Below are positions 8,229 to 16,387 of a DNA stretch of 64,000 nt, piece after piece; position 1 is the stretch's first letter; each line of letters begins with the position of its first letter. Under the pieces are notes generated by a model, which was given only the letters and a program-made list of their open reading frames with translations, did not search any database and was not told the DNA's origin. Location: contig CAJTSE010000001.1 in NCBI GenBank assembly GCA_910578815.1, positions 225,161 through 289,160 on the forward strand. The letters are read 5' to 3'. A program made the position numbers and the translations under genes. The stretch is from an uncultured Acetatifactor sp. Lineage in GTDB: Bacteria > Bacillota > Clostridia > Lachnospirales > Lachnospiraceae.

Positions 8229-8690
8229 TTACTTCAGCATTCCTTCGGCGTTTATTCCTTCTGCCGCTTTCATATATTCCTGCAGCCGTTCATTCATCCG
8301 CTTTGCATCCCTGGCGGAACGACCCCAGGAAATGCCGGAAACAACGGCAAATATTACAGCGATGGTAACCAGCATAGCCGTCACGCTTCCTATGCTTTTA
8401 GGATCATACCATTCAAATACAAACCCGGCTCCAAGTACAATCACATTTACCATTATATAATGAAAAACTTTTCGCATCGTCGTTTCCGCCTTTTTCAGCG
8501 GTTTATCCCAGGGATAAATCAGCGTAGTAAGGCTGATCAGCGCCGCCACTGCCGGGATCTGCCACAGGATTACCGCTTCGATTCTTTCCGTCGGATTAAG
8601 TACCGTGACGAAAAGCGCCACTGCAATCACCATGCAGGAAGTTATCATGCTGAAAATATTTAGCAGAAATCCTAGTTTTCGTTTTAGCAT
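8229..8690 (-). CDS. DUF3021 membrane protein, partner of LytTR regulator
   Basis: A 153-residue protein with four predicted membrane helices (about 9-30, 42-58, 75-93 and 101-121) and a charged C-terminal helix. Size, topology and the position after a LytTR gene match the DUF3021 family, whose members pair with LytTR DNA-binding proteins and in studied LytTR regulatory systems hold the regulator inactive at the membrane. The ribosome binding site AGGAGG overlaps the stop codon of the LytTR gene, so translation is probably coupled. The likely target is the adjacent ABC-2 exporter, but that is inference. Confidence 0.82.
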   Translation of the reverse strand: MLKRKLGFLLNIFSMITSCMVIAVALFVTVLNPTERIEAVILWQIPAVAALISLTTLIYPWDKPLKKAETTMRKVFHYIMVNVIVLGAGFVFEWYDPKSIGSVTAMLVTIAVIFAVVSGISWGRSARDAKRMNERLQEYMKAAEGINAEGMLK

Positions 8691-8700
8691 TTCATTCCTC

Positions 8701-9138
8701 CTAAAGCCCCAGCTTTTTCTTCAAATCAGGTACATACTGTCTGGACACCATCAGCCGCTCCCCGTTTTCCATGCAGACCTCAAAACGTCCGTTGAATGCC
8801 GGGCAGATGTTTTTCACTTTTGCCAAATTGATAATTGTAGATTTGGATGCCCTGAAGAAATCTGTATTTTCCAGATGTTTTTCCAGCTCATATAACTTGC
8901 TTTTCGTATCGAAAACCTCTTTCTCCATACAGGCAAACACCTTGTTATCCACCGCCTCGAAATAGTATATCTCCGCAGGTTTCACCTGAAAAATCTTGTC
9001 CCCCTTTGAAACCGTCAGCTTATCTCTCCCTAAACGCAGAGAGTAAATCAGCTTCAACAGGGACTCGTCCACCGTTCTACAGCGGATAACGATCTCTTCC
9101 TCTTCTTCCGGCGGGCACTCCTGTATCGTTATTTTCAT
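8701..9138 (-). CDS. LytTR-family DNA-binding regulator
   Basis: A 145-residue transcription regulator. The C-terminal two thirds (about 45-145) form a LytTR domain, visible as the IYYFEAVDNKVFA and FFRASKSTIINLAKV motifs and the C-terminal RQYVPDLKKKLGL. There is no receiver domain, so activity is not set by phosphorylation but presumably by the DUF3021 membrane protein encoded directly downstream. The start at 9138 lies five bases after GGAGG; an earlier in-frame ATG at 9168 lacks a site. The gene lies downstream of an ABC-2 exporter, separated by a structured hairpin element at 9170-9254. Confidence 0.88.
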   Translation of the reverse strand: MKITIQECPPEEEEEIVIRCRTVDESLLKLIYSLRLGRDKLTVSKGDKIFQVKPAEIYYFEAVDNKVFACMEKEVFDTKSKLYELEKHLENTDFFRASKSTIINLAKVKNICPAFNGRFEVCMENGERLMVSRQYVPDLKKKLGL

Positions 9139-9169
9139 ACTTCCTCCATGTTGCAATATTACTTCCAAA

Positions 9170-9254
9170 AAGAACGCTGGCTTTGCGTTCTTCGAGGCGA
9201 AACTTGAGGAAAAATCGCTGTCCTTGCGATTCTTCTCAGAATGAAGACTTTTTA
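9170..9254. repeat. Structured intergenic element, copy B
   Basis: Between the ABC permease stop and the LytTR gene. It contains hairpin AAGAACGC/GCGTTCTT (9170-9177, 9185-9192), then GAGGCGAAACTTGAG, then hairpin ATCGC/GCGAT. The first hairpin and the GAGGCGAAACTT core recur at 45097-45226, and the core also recurs at 38205-38476. The permease stop codon sits at the element's edge. Confidence 0.7.
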
Positions 9255-10166
9255 ACGGTCTTTAAGCTTCCGCCTCCTGTTCACAAGCGCTGCCACAGCT
9301 ATCGCTATTATACCATAAACCAATAAAATTGCCACCTGTTCCCAGAGCAGGATTTCCCTTTCTCCCCAAAATATCGTAATCCCCATTTCTTTCCGAAAAA
9401 CCTCCCCCGCCACATCCGGCAGCCCGGCAAAAGTCTCCCCTGCCGCCTCCCTCGTACAGACAGACCACATCATGGATGTGCCGTTCAAAACAGGCAGACA
9501 CTTCAATACTCCTTGCAGGTTTTCCGACAGGGAACCCAGCGGCAGATAAATACCTCCCAAAAATCCCACCAGCGTTCCGATCACGGTAAGCAGGCCGCTC
9601 CAGGCACTGTCGCTGTGCACGAAAAGAGCCGCCAAATATCCCAGGGCCGAAAATGTAAAGGCACACAGCGCAATGATACCCACGATTTTCAGGAGTGCCG
9701 CCGCTCCTAAAACGCCGTATCCTCTGACCAGAAAATAGATTTCTCCTGCCGCCAGCGTCAGTACACACATTCCCGTCCCTACCAGCCATGCCGCAAAAAT
9801 GTAGCCAAGAGAAAGCTTCACTCTGTTCACCGGCGTCACATAAAATGCCATAATCCGCTTCCTTGTCTCATCCCTAACCATATTCCCCAGAACGGTCATT
9901 GTTACAGTTACCGAGTTCACCACCAAAATTCCCCCAAGTGTCCAGAGCTGCACCAAATAAACGGCATTCTTCTCATCCTGTACCAGATCCCGCTCCCCGC
10001 CCATACCGGCTAAAAGCTCCACCAGTCCGTCGCTTTGCATCTTCCCCAGAAAGACCACCATCAACCCCAGCACGATCATCATGGACAACACCGAGAAAAA
10101 CACCGCTGCCCGGTCTCTTAAAAATATTTTACAATTTCTTTTTGTCAAGTATAATACCGTTTCCAT
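9252..10166 (-). CDS. ABC-2 type transporter permease
   Basis: A 304-residue membrane protein with six predicted helices and the ABC-2 layout: one helix near the N-terminus (FFSVLSMMIVLGLMVVFLG), an extracytoplasmic loop, then four closely spaced helices and one last helix before a short basic tail (NRRRKLKDR). It works with the ATPase encoded 28 bases upstream as a DrrAB-like exporter; the substrate could be a drug, lipid or peptide. The start at 10166 follows GGGAGGT; an upstream in-frame start at 10217 would overlap the ATPase gene and has no site. The linked LytTR/DUF3021 pair suggests induction by a membrane-sensed compound. Confidence 0.88.
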   Translation of the reverse strand: METVLYLTKRNCKIFLRDRAAVFFSVLSMMIVLGLMVVFLGKMQSDGLVELLAGMGGERDLVQDEKNAVYLVQLWTLGGILVVNSVTVTMTVLGNMVRDETRKRIMAFYVTPVNRVKLSLGYIFAAWLVGTGMCVLTLAAGEIYFLVRGYGVLGAAALLKIVGIIALCAFTFSALGYLAALFVHSDSAWSGLLTVIGTLVGFLGGIYLPLGSLSENLQGVLKCLPVLNGTSMMWSVCTREAAGETFAGLPDVAGEVFRKEMGITIFWGEREILLWEQVAILLVYGIIAIAVAALVNRRRKLKDR

Positions 10167-10194
10167 TTTTATACCTCCCTGCAGCGTGCCGTCA

Positions 10195-11223
10195 CTATAC
10201 CGATGTGACTTGCACAAGACTTTTTCCCGTTACATTTAAAAATACGTCGTCCATGGAGCCCTGAATCACTTCAAACCCGGATATGTCATCTTCCACATGC
10301 CTTAAAAGCGGCAGCGCTGCCATGCTTCCGGACAGCTCTGCAAGCACCGGCTCCGACCACTGAGCGGATATTTCTTCGGCTGCCGGCTCCTGAGTGCGGG
10401 CAGCTCCCCGCCTTTCTTCTTCCGCCGCCTTCCCACATGGCTTTCCGTCCGAATCACTTATACTGCCAACACCTTTCTGTGCCAGCATCCTTTTCACCGC
10501 ATCAAGCCTGCCCGGCTTCGGCCAGAGCCGCAGCTTATCTTTGGCATATCTCTCCTTCAGCTCAAAGGGCGTGCCAAATTCCCTGATCTTCCCGCTGTCA
10601 ATAATGGCAATATGCCCTGCTCTGGCCGCCTCTTCCATATAATGAGTGGTAAGGAAGATCGTCATACCGTCCTCCCTGCGCAGATCCTCCAGCCTCTCCC
10701 ACACCAGCTTTCTTGTGGCCGGGTCCAGACCGGTAGTGGGTTCGTCCAGAAACAACACCTTGGGTGTATTGATCAGGGCTGCCCCCAGCTCACACCTGCG
10801 TTTCTGCCCCCCTGACAGCTTCTCATAGCGCCTGTTGTAGACATCTCCCAGCTGCAGCCTGTCTCGAACTCTCTCCACTTTTGCTTTCAGTTCTGCCCTG
10901 CTGTACCCGTACAGGGATGCCCGCACATACAGATTCTCTTTCACGGTCAGCTTTTCGTCCAGACAATTGCCCTGCCATACCACACCGATGCCTTCCCTAA
11001 TCCCTGCATCATCCTTTCCCAGTCGATGCCCACAGATACAGACCTCCCCTGCCGTCGGTGCAAAGAGTGTGCAAAGCATATTAACGGTAGTAGACTTTCC
11101 CGCACCGTTGACTCCCAGAAACCCAAAAAGCTCACCCTTCTCCACTGTAAAGCTGATGTCATCCACGGCTTTCACTTCTTTAAAATATTTTTTCAGACCC
11201 TTCACTTCAATGATTCTTTCCAT
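10195..11223 (-). CDS. ABC transporter ATPase, DrrA-like
   Basis: A 342-residue nucleotide-binding subunit. Walker A is GVNGAGKST, the signature LSGGQKRR, Walker B VLFLDEPTTGLDP, and the switch histidine is in LTTHYMEEA. Residues beyond about 235 form the C-terminal domain typical of DrrA/LolD-like drug and lipid exporters. Inside it lies a hydrophilic, charged insertion of about 45 residues (around 255-300, rich in Glu, Ala and Lys) that looks disordered. The start at 11223 has GGAGAGAG nearby. A weak promoter candidate (TTGCGC, 17 bp, TATGCT) lies at 11293-11321. It forms one operon with the permease and probably the LytTR/DUF3021 genes. Confidence 0.93.
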   Translation of the reverse strand: MERIIEVKGLKKYFKEVKAVDDISFTVEKGELFGFLGVNGAGKSTTVNMLCTLFAPTAGEVCICGHRLGKDDAGIREGIGVVWQGNCLDEKLTVKENLYVRASLYGYSRAELKAKVERVRDRLQLGDVYNRRYEKLSGGQKRRCELGAALINTPKVLFLDEPTTGLDPATRKLVWERLEDLRREDGMTIFLTTHYMEEAARAGHIAIIDSGKIREFGTPFELKERYAKDKLRLWPKPGRLDAVKRMLAQKGVGSISDSDGKPCGKAAEEERRGAARTQEPAAEEISAQWSEPVLAELSGSMAALPLLRHVEDDISGFEVIQGSMDDVFLNVTGKSLVQVTSV

Positions 11224-11292
11224 GTATCTCTCTCCTGTCTGCCATGATCCCGGAGCCGGCCGTCCCATATGGTGGATCCTCCTGTAGCCGTC

Positions 11293-11321
11293 AGCATACA
11301 GCAGTTTCCGGTTCTGCGCAA
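11293..11321 (-). promoter_or_regulatory. Candidate promoter of the ABC exporter operon
   Basis: TTGCGC and TATGCT with 17-base spacing on the minus strand, 70 bases upstream of the ATPase start. Both hexamers deviate from consensus, as expected for an activator-dependent promoter such as a LytTR target. Confidence 0.35.
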
Positions 11322-11377
11322 CGGATTTTCATTAAGCTGCGTTTTTGAAACAGTAAGATGCAATAATCGAAAGCTGC

Positions 11378-11406
11378 TTGACCGCATAGAAGCTGCTTGT
11401 TATAAT
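11378..11406 (+). promoter_or_regulatory. Promoter of the SDR gene with direct repeat AGCTGCTTG
   Basis: TTGACC at 11378-11383 and TATAAT at 11401-11406 with 17-base spacing. The nine-base sequence AGCTGCTTG occurs twice (11372-11380 and 11391-11399), 19 bases apart, overlapping the -35 and abutting the -10. That is a candidate operator for an unknown regulator. Confidence 0.75.
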
Positions 11407-11473
11407 ACTTTTATAAATATCTCTGGAAACTATCAACGATTTTCTTATGAAATAACAGACAGGAGGGTATCAA

Positions 11474-12274
11474 ATGGGTTTTTTACAAGGTAAGACAGCA
11501 ATTATCACAGGCGGTGGGCGCGCCACGCTTGCGGACGGTTCCTGCGGCTCCATCGGCTACGGAATTGCCACCGCCTACGCAAAAGAAGGAGCTAACCTGG
11601 TTATCACCGGGCGAAATGTAAAAAAGCTGGAGGATGCAAAAGAAGAATTAGAGCGTCTCTACGGAATCCAAGTACTGACCATGGCAGCCGATGTTTCTGC
11701 GGATTCCGACAATGAAACCGTTGTAAATGAGGTGATTCAAAAGACCATGGACACCTTCGGCAGAATAGACGTATTAATTAACAACGCTCAGGCATCCGCT
11801 TCCGGCGTAACCCTGGCCGATCACACCACGGAGCAGTTTAACCTGGCCCTTTACTCCGGTCTGTATGCTGCATTTTATTATATGAAGGCCTGCTACCCTC
11901 ATTTAAAGGAGACCAAGGGTACCGTAATTAACTTTGCCTCCGGCGCAGGTCTCTTCGGCAACTTCGGACAATGTGCATATGCCGCCGCAAAGGAAGGCAT
12001 CAGAGGTCTTTCCAGAGTGGCTGCTACCGAGTGGGGCAAGGACGGCATCAATGTGAATGTCATCTGTCCCTTGGCCTGGACGGCACAGCTGGAGCAGTTT
12101 GAAAAAGCATATCCCGACGCTTTCAAGGCAAACGTACATATGCCTCCCATGGGCCATTACGGCGATGTGGAAAAGGAAATCGGACGGGTCTGTGTACAGC
12201 TGGCTTCTCCTGATTTCAAGTATCTCTCCGGCGAAACCCTGACTTTAGAGGGCGGCATGGGATTAAGACCGTAA
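11474..12274 (+). CDS. SDR oxidoreductase resembling bile acid 12alpha-hydroxysteroid dehydrogenases
   Basis: A 266-residue short-chain dehydrogenase. Catalytic residues are Asn104, Ser156, Tyr169 and Lys173 (YAAAK). Arg47 in VITGRN after the second strand suggests NADP(H). The nucleotide-binding loop is unusual: TGGG and SIGYGIA are separated by an insertion of about nine residues (ATLADGSCG). From memory, this N-terminal pattern with the insertion matches NADP-dependent 12alpha-hydroxysteroid dehydrogenases of gut clostridia, which interconvert 12-hydroxy and 12-oxo bile acids. I could not verify that by search, and another keto-substrate is possible. It is monocistronic, with its own strong promoter and a strong terminator. 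Confidence 0.8.
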   Translation: MGFLQGKTAIITGGGRATLADGSCGSIGYGIATAYAKEGANLVITGRNVKKLEDAKEELERLYGIQVLTMAADVSADSDNETVVNEVIQKTMDTFGRIDVLINNAQASASGVTLADHTTEQFNLALYSGLYAAFYYMKACYPHLKETKGTVINFASGAGLFGNFGQCAYAAAKEGIRGLSRVAATEWGKDGINVNVICPLAWTAQLEQFEKAYPDAFKANVHMPPMGHYGDVEKEIGRVCVQLASPDFKYLSGETLTLEGGMGLRP

Positions 12275-12293
12275 GCGGTTTTATTATGGTCGA

Positions 12294-12328
12294 AAGTGGC
12301 ATAACACGCGTTATGCCACTTTTCTTTT
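12294..12328 (+). terminator. Terminator of the SDR gene
   Basis: AAGTGGCATAAC and GTTATGCCACTT form a perfect stem followed by TTTTCTTTT, 20 bases after the stop codon. Confidence 0.9.
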
Positions 12329-12412
12329 GCCGCCTGCCATTACTGCTGCCTGCCTTTTTCTACCGCCCGCTTCAGGAGGTCGCCTATGAAGCGGAAACGC
12401 AGGCCAGCGCTA

Positions 12413-13555
12413 TTAATAAGCCTTATGATACAGGGCCAGCACATCTTCTTTTGTGGTTCTCCTTGGATTGACCGCTATATTTCCGCTCTTCATGGCGTCG
12501 TCGGCCATGGCATCAAAATATGCCTCCTGCACCCCCGCCTCCCTCAGGCAGAGCGGAATGCCCAGCTCTCTGTTCAAGAGCCGCAGCGCCTCCACCAGCA
12601 TGGAAGGTACAAATTCTTTTTCGGAAACCGAATCCTCTGCTACGCACCGGTAAATATCATAATATTTCCCCTGCGCCGCCTGTTCGTTATATTCCACCAC
12701 CGTGGGAAGCAGAACCGCATTGGCCATCCCGTGAGGTACATTGAAATATGCGCTGACCGGGTGGCTCATGGCGTGTACATTTCCCAGCCTGGCATGGGAA
12801 AATGCAATGCCCGCAAACAACGATCCCAGCAGCATGGCCTCCGCCTCCTGACTGCGGTCCGCCACATAAGCCCGGAGGCTGCTTCCGATCATCTGCAGGG
12901 CTTTCAGGGCAAACATGTCGGAAAACGGGGAGGCCGCCAGCGAAAGATAGGCCTCCAGGGCATGTACCAGCGCGTCCACGCCGCAGGCTGCCGCCGTTTT
13001 CTCCGGGACGCTGGCGATCAGCTCCGGATCCAGGATGGCACAGGACGGAAGCAGATAGCTGCTGGACACCGACAGCTTGTAATTGCGGCTGTGGTCGGTA
13101 ATGACAGCAAAGGGCGTCACCTCCGAGCCGGTTCCTGCCGTGGTGGGGATGGCGATCACCGGCATGATCGGTCCTGGCACCTTACCGCCGCCTTCGTAAT
13201 CCGTAATCCTTCCGCCGTATACGGCCAGCACGCCTGCCGCTTTCGCCACATCCAGAGGTGAGCCGCCGCCAAATGCCACGATAAACTCCGCGCCGCTTTT
13301 TCTGTATGCCTCTGCGGCCTTTTCCACGGTCTCCGTGCCGGGATTCCCTTCCGTCTCCGTAAACGCCTCGCTTTCTATTTCCGCCGCTTTCAGGGCATCC
13401 CGGCATTTTTCCACCATCCCCCTTTTCTGCAGGTGGGGACCGGAAATGATCAGCGCCTTTTTCTTCTGCATTTTTTTTGCAGCCTGCGGAAGCTCCTGCA
13501 GGCCGCCCTTTCCGAAAATCACATTCTGTGGTATGGAAAAAGAAAATGTTTTCAT
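12413..13555 (-). CDS. Iron-containing alcohol dehydrogenase
   Basis: A 380-residue group III metal-dependent alcohol dehydrogenase. NAD(P) binding is indicated by FGGGSPLDVAKA (95-106) and IPTTAGTGSEVTPF (136-149). Predicted iron ligands are Asp194, His198, His261 and His275, with the DALVHALE and HAMSHP motifs intact. It lies 12 bases downstream of a class III aminotransferase and ends the operon that starts with an amino acid binding protein. That context suggests it reduces the semialdehyde made by the aminotransferase to a hydroxy acid, as 4-hydroxybutyrate dehydrogenase does for GABA, or acts on a related omega-amino acid product. The substrate is not determined by sequence. Confidence 0.9.
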   Translation of the reverse strand: MKTFSFSIPQNVIFGKGGLQELPQAAKKMQKKKALIISGPHLQKRGMVEKCRDALKAAEIESEAFTETEGNPGTETVEKAAEAYRKSGAEFIVAFGGGSPLDVAKAAGVLAVYGGRITDYEGGGKVPGPIMPVIAIPTTAGTGSEVTPFAVITDHSRNYKLSVSSSYLLPSCAILDPELIASVPEKTAAACGVDALVHALEAYLSLAASPFSDMFALKALQMIGSSLRAYVADRSQEAEAMLLGSLFAGIAFSHARLGNVHAMSHPVSAYFNVPHGMANAVLLPTVVEYNEQAAQGKYYDIYRCVAEDSVSEKEFVPSMLVEALRLLNRELGIPLCLREAGVQEAYFDAMADDAMKSGNIAVNPRRTTKEDVLALYHKAY

Positions 13556-13567
13556 CGCTGCACCGCC

Positions 13568-14782
13568 TTAGCTCAAGGCTTCCACGGAAGCCTTGATGAT
13601 TTCACAGGCCTCGTCGCAATCTCGTCTGTCAATGATCAGCGGCGGGACCATACGGATAATATGGTCTCCGATTGCCGTCAGAAGCAGGTGACGGTGCAGA
13701 CATTCATGCTTTACCTCCGTACTGCTGATGCCGGCGTCAAATTCCACGCCCACGAGCAGCCCCTGTCCTCTGACTTCCTTCACATGGGGCAGGCTTTTCA
13801 GTTTCTCCATCAAATACGCGCCGGTCTCAGCCGCATGTTCCGCCAGGTTTCTGCCCAGCAGCTCTTCGATCTCCGCCAGGGCCGCCGCACAGCTGACCGG
13901 ATGCCCGCCGAAGGTCGTTCCGTGGGAGCCCGGAGAAAATGCCTTTGCCACCTCTTCCGTGGCGCAAATGGCCCCGATGGGCATACCGCCGCCCAGCGCC
14001 TTCGCCATGGATACAATATCCGGCTTGATGCCGTAATTCATATAGCTCATGACCTTGCCGGTTCTGCACCATCCTGTCTGCACCTCGTCCAGCAGAAGCA
14101 GCATCCCCTTTTGATCACAAAATTCACGAAGTCCCTTCATAAATTCCTGTGTCGCCGAATGTACTCCGCCCTCGCCCTGCACTGGCTCCACCATGATGGC
14201 AATGGTATTCTCCGTACAGGCATCCTTAAATGCCTGCAAATCATTGTAGGGTGCATAAGAAAATCCATAGGTCATGGGGCCGAAGCCGATCTGACATCCG
14301 TTTCCCGGCTGCCCGGTAGCCGACATGGCACCGAAGGTTCTCCCATGAAAGCCCATTTTCGCCGTCACAATGTGGTAACGGTTAGGACCGTATTTTTCGA
14401 TTCCGTATTTTCTGGCCATCTTGATCATGGCCTCGTTTGCCTCCGTGCCGGAATTCTGGAAAAAAATCTTATCCATGCCGATGGTGGTACAGACCTTTTC
14501 AGCCAGGAGCGCCTGAGGGATGGTATACGGATAATTAAATGTGTGCATCAGCGTCCTGGCCTGCTCCACCACCGCCTCCACCACTCTTTGATTGCAGTTA
14601 CCCGCCGCATTGACGGCTATGCCCGCGTAAAAGTCAAGATATTTTTCTCCCTTTTCGTCATAGATATACTGCTCCCTGGCTGTCTCTGCCAGAAAATCAA
14701 ATCTCTCATAGGTCTCTATCATATATTTGCCGACCTTGTCTTTAATGTCCTGTGCCGTTAATCCCGTATCTGCCAGTTTCAT
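13568..14782 (-). CDS. Class III (ArgD/GABA-type) aminotransferase
   Basis: A 404-residue PLP enzyme of the acetylornithine/ornithine/GABA aminotransferase group. Visible are FFQNSGTEANEAMIKMAR, the GFHGRTFGAMSATG motif, the LLDEVQTGWCRTGK motif with the PLP-contacting Asp, and the PLP-binding Lys in SMAKALGGGMP, then GTTFGGHPVS. It is annotated as ArgD-like by sequence, but no arginine genes are nearby. It sits between a kinase-like gene and an iron alcohol dehydrogenase in an amino-acid import operon, which favours catabolism of an omega-amino acid. The start at 14782 has AGGAGG about ten bases upstream. An in-frame upstream start at 14863 lacks a site and the family N-terminus. Confidence 0.88.
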   Translation of the reverse strand: MKLADTGLTAQDIKDKVGKYMIETYERFDFLAETAREQYIYDEKGEKYLDFYAGIAVNAAGNCNQRVVEAVVEQARTLMHTFNYPYTIPQALLAEKVCTTIGMDKIFFQNSGTEANEAMIKMARKYGIEKYGPNRYHIVTAKMGFHGRTFGAMSATGQPGNGCQIGFGPMTYGFSYAPYNDLQAFKDACTENTIAIMVEPVQGEGGVHSATQEFMKGLREFCDQKGMLLLLDEVQTGWCRTGKVMSYMNYGIKPDIVSMAKALGGGMPIGAICATEEVAKAFSPGSHGTTFGGHPVSCAAALAEIEELLGRNLAEHAAETGAYLMEKLKSLPHVKEVRGQGLLVGVEFDAGISSTEVKHECLHRHLLLTAIGDHIIRMVPPLIIDRRDCDEACEIIKASVEALS

Positions 14783-14902
14783 CTCTCCGATTCCTCCTGT
14801 TGTTGTTATATAATTTCCTGCTGCTTTATTCTCCTTGCTTCTTTCCTGGGTCCTGCTTCTCACCCAGATTCTTTTTCCCAGTCTGCTGCTTTTCCCGGAT
14901 AC

Positions 14903-15613
14903 TTATTCCCCGTCCTGCCCCTTCCCTGTGAGCTGCTGATTCAGCTCCAGTCCCGCGTGGTCTGCCGGCGTAATCATCTCCGGCGTAATCAGCCCCTTGA
15001 TCAGCAAATACTGCTCGATGATTTTCACGCAGTTGTAAACCCCTGCTTTTTCACTGTTCAGCGTCATGTCATAATTCACCGGATTGGTCCAGTAATTCCC
15101 GTGAGTATAGTATTGATAATACTGGGCCCGGTACTTATCGGTCCTGGTGATGGTTGCATGAGCGGTTTCCTCCGTCACCCCCATGCGCTCCATTGTCCTG
15201 CGGACACAGAATGCTCTGGGCGCTTCGATGTAGACACTGACCACGTTAGGACGGCCTCTGAGCACATAATCGGCACATTTCCCCACAATGACGCAGGACT
15301 CCGTGTCCGCCAGCTCTTTAATGATGGTACACTGATACTCAAACAGCTTGTCATCCGACACGAATTTTTCGTTCCGGGCAATATAATTCCTTGCTCTGGG
15401 AAGTCCCTGCAGGAAACCGGACAGGCCTCCATAGTTCCTGATTTTCTCATTCACCTCTTTGAACAGATTCTCATTTAATCCGCTCATCTGACTGGCCAGC
15501 GTAAGTATGCGGTTTTCATAGCAGTGAATTCCCAGCTCCTTCGCCAGACACGACGCGATTTCCTTTCCCCCGGAGCCAAAGCCCCTGGCAAATGTAACAA
15601 TAAAATGATTCAT
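14903..15613 (-). CDS. Cytidylate kinase-like P-loop protein
   Basis: A 236-residue protein of the cytidylate kinase-like family, soluble. The nucleotide-binding loop is ARGFGSGGKEIA (9-20), and later motifs include SCVIVGKCADYVL and a basic RRTMERMG lid region. True cytidylate kinase is normally linked to ispH or rpsA; this family is distinct, and its substrate is unknown to me. It lies between the amino acid ABC transporter ATPase gene (22 bases away) and the aminotransferase, so it may phosphorylate a transported compound or have a regulatory role; both are guesses. The start is clear, with the family-typical IVTFARGFGSGGK N-terminus. Confidence 0.75.
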   Translation of the reverse strand: MNHFIVTFARGFGSGGKEIASCLAKELGIHCYENRILTLASQMSGLNENLFKEVNEKIRNYGGLSGFLQGLPRARNYIARNEKFVSDDKLFEYQCTIIKELADTESCVIVGKCADYVLRGRPNVVSVYIEAPRAFCVRRTMERMGVTEETAHATITRTDKYRAQYYQYYTHGNYWTNPVNYDMTLNSEKAGVYNCVKIIEQYLLIKGLITPEMITPADHAGLELNQQLTGKGQDGE

Positions 15614-15635
15614 ATCTCATATGCCTCCCGCTTAT

Positions 15636-16376
15636 CTATCCGGCCAGGTATCTGCTCAGGAATTCTCTGGTCCGGGAATTTTGAGGATTGGTGAACAGCT
15701 GCGACGGCGGTGCATCCTCCACCACATATCCACCGTCCATAAAGATTGTCCTGGTGGACACATCTCTTGCAAACGCCATCTCATGAGTGACAATCACCAT
15801 GGTCAGCCCGGTCAGGGCCAGCTTCTTCATCACATTCAGCACCTCGCCCACCATCTCCGGGTCCAGTGCGGAGGTGGGCTCGTCAAATAAAAGCACCTCC
15901 GGATTCATACAGAGGGATCTGGCAATGGCAACCCGCTGCTTCTGTCCCCCTGACAGCTGACTCGGCCGGGCATGAATATAAGGCGCCATACCTACTGCCT
16001 TTAAGTGGGTGATTGCCCGGTCAAAGGCCTCTTCCTTCGGCAGATGCAGTACTTTCCTGGTACAGAGCATACAGTTTTCCAACACCGTCATGTTGTGAAA
16101 CAGATTAAAGGACTGAAATACCATGCCCACCCTGGAACGATATTCATTGATTTCTCTCTGCACGTCCCGAAGCTCCGTGCCCTTAAACAGGATTTTCCCG
16201 GAGGTCTGGCGCTCCAGCCGGTTGATACAGCGAAGCAGCGTGGATTTTCCCGATCCCGAAGAGCCGACAATGCAAATAATCTCACCCTCATGGACATCCA
16301 TATCAATTTTTTTAAGTACCTCGTGATCTCCAAAGGACTTACTCAGATCCTGAACAGAAATAATCGTCTCGCCCAT
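15636..16376 (-). CDS. Polar amino acid ABC transporter ATPase
   Basis: A 246-residue GlnQ/HisP-type ATPase on the cytoplasmic side of an amino acid importer. Walker A is GSSGSGKST, the signature LSGGQKQR, Walker B VLLFDEPTSALDP, and the switch region VTHEMAFAR. The start at 16376 is 11 bases after the permease stop. It pairs with the permease (16388-17158) and the binding protein (17236-18132). Length and motifs are standard for the family. Confidence 0.95.
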   Translation of the reverse strand: MGETIISVQDLSKSFGDHEVLKKIDMDVHEGEIICIVGSSGSGKSTLLRCINRLERQTSGKILFKGTELRDVQREINEYRSRVGMVFQSFNLFHNMTVLENCMLCTRKVLHLPKEEAFDRAITHLKAVGMAPYIHARPSQLSGGQKQRVAIARSLCMNPEVLLFDEPTSALDPEMVGEVLNVMKKLALTGLTMVIVTHEMAFARDVSTRTIFMDGGYVVEDAPPSQLFTNPQNSRTREFLSRYLAG

Positions 16377-16387
16377 ATCAAATCTCC

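Noticed and set aside
13433..14761. Long open frame (442 codons) on the plus strand
   Set aside because: It is antisense to the aminotransferase gene, which has all family motifs. The plus-strand product shows no recognisable domain and no start signal.
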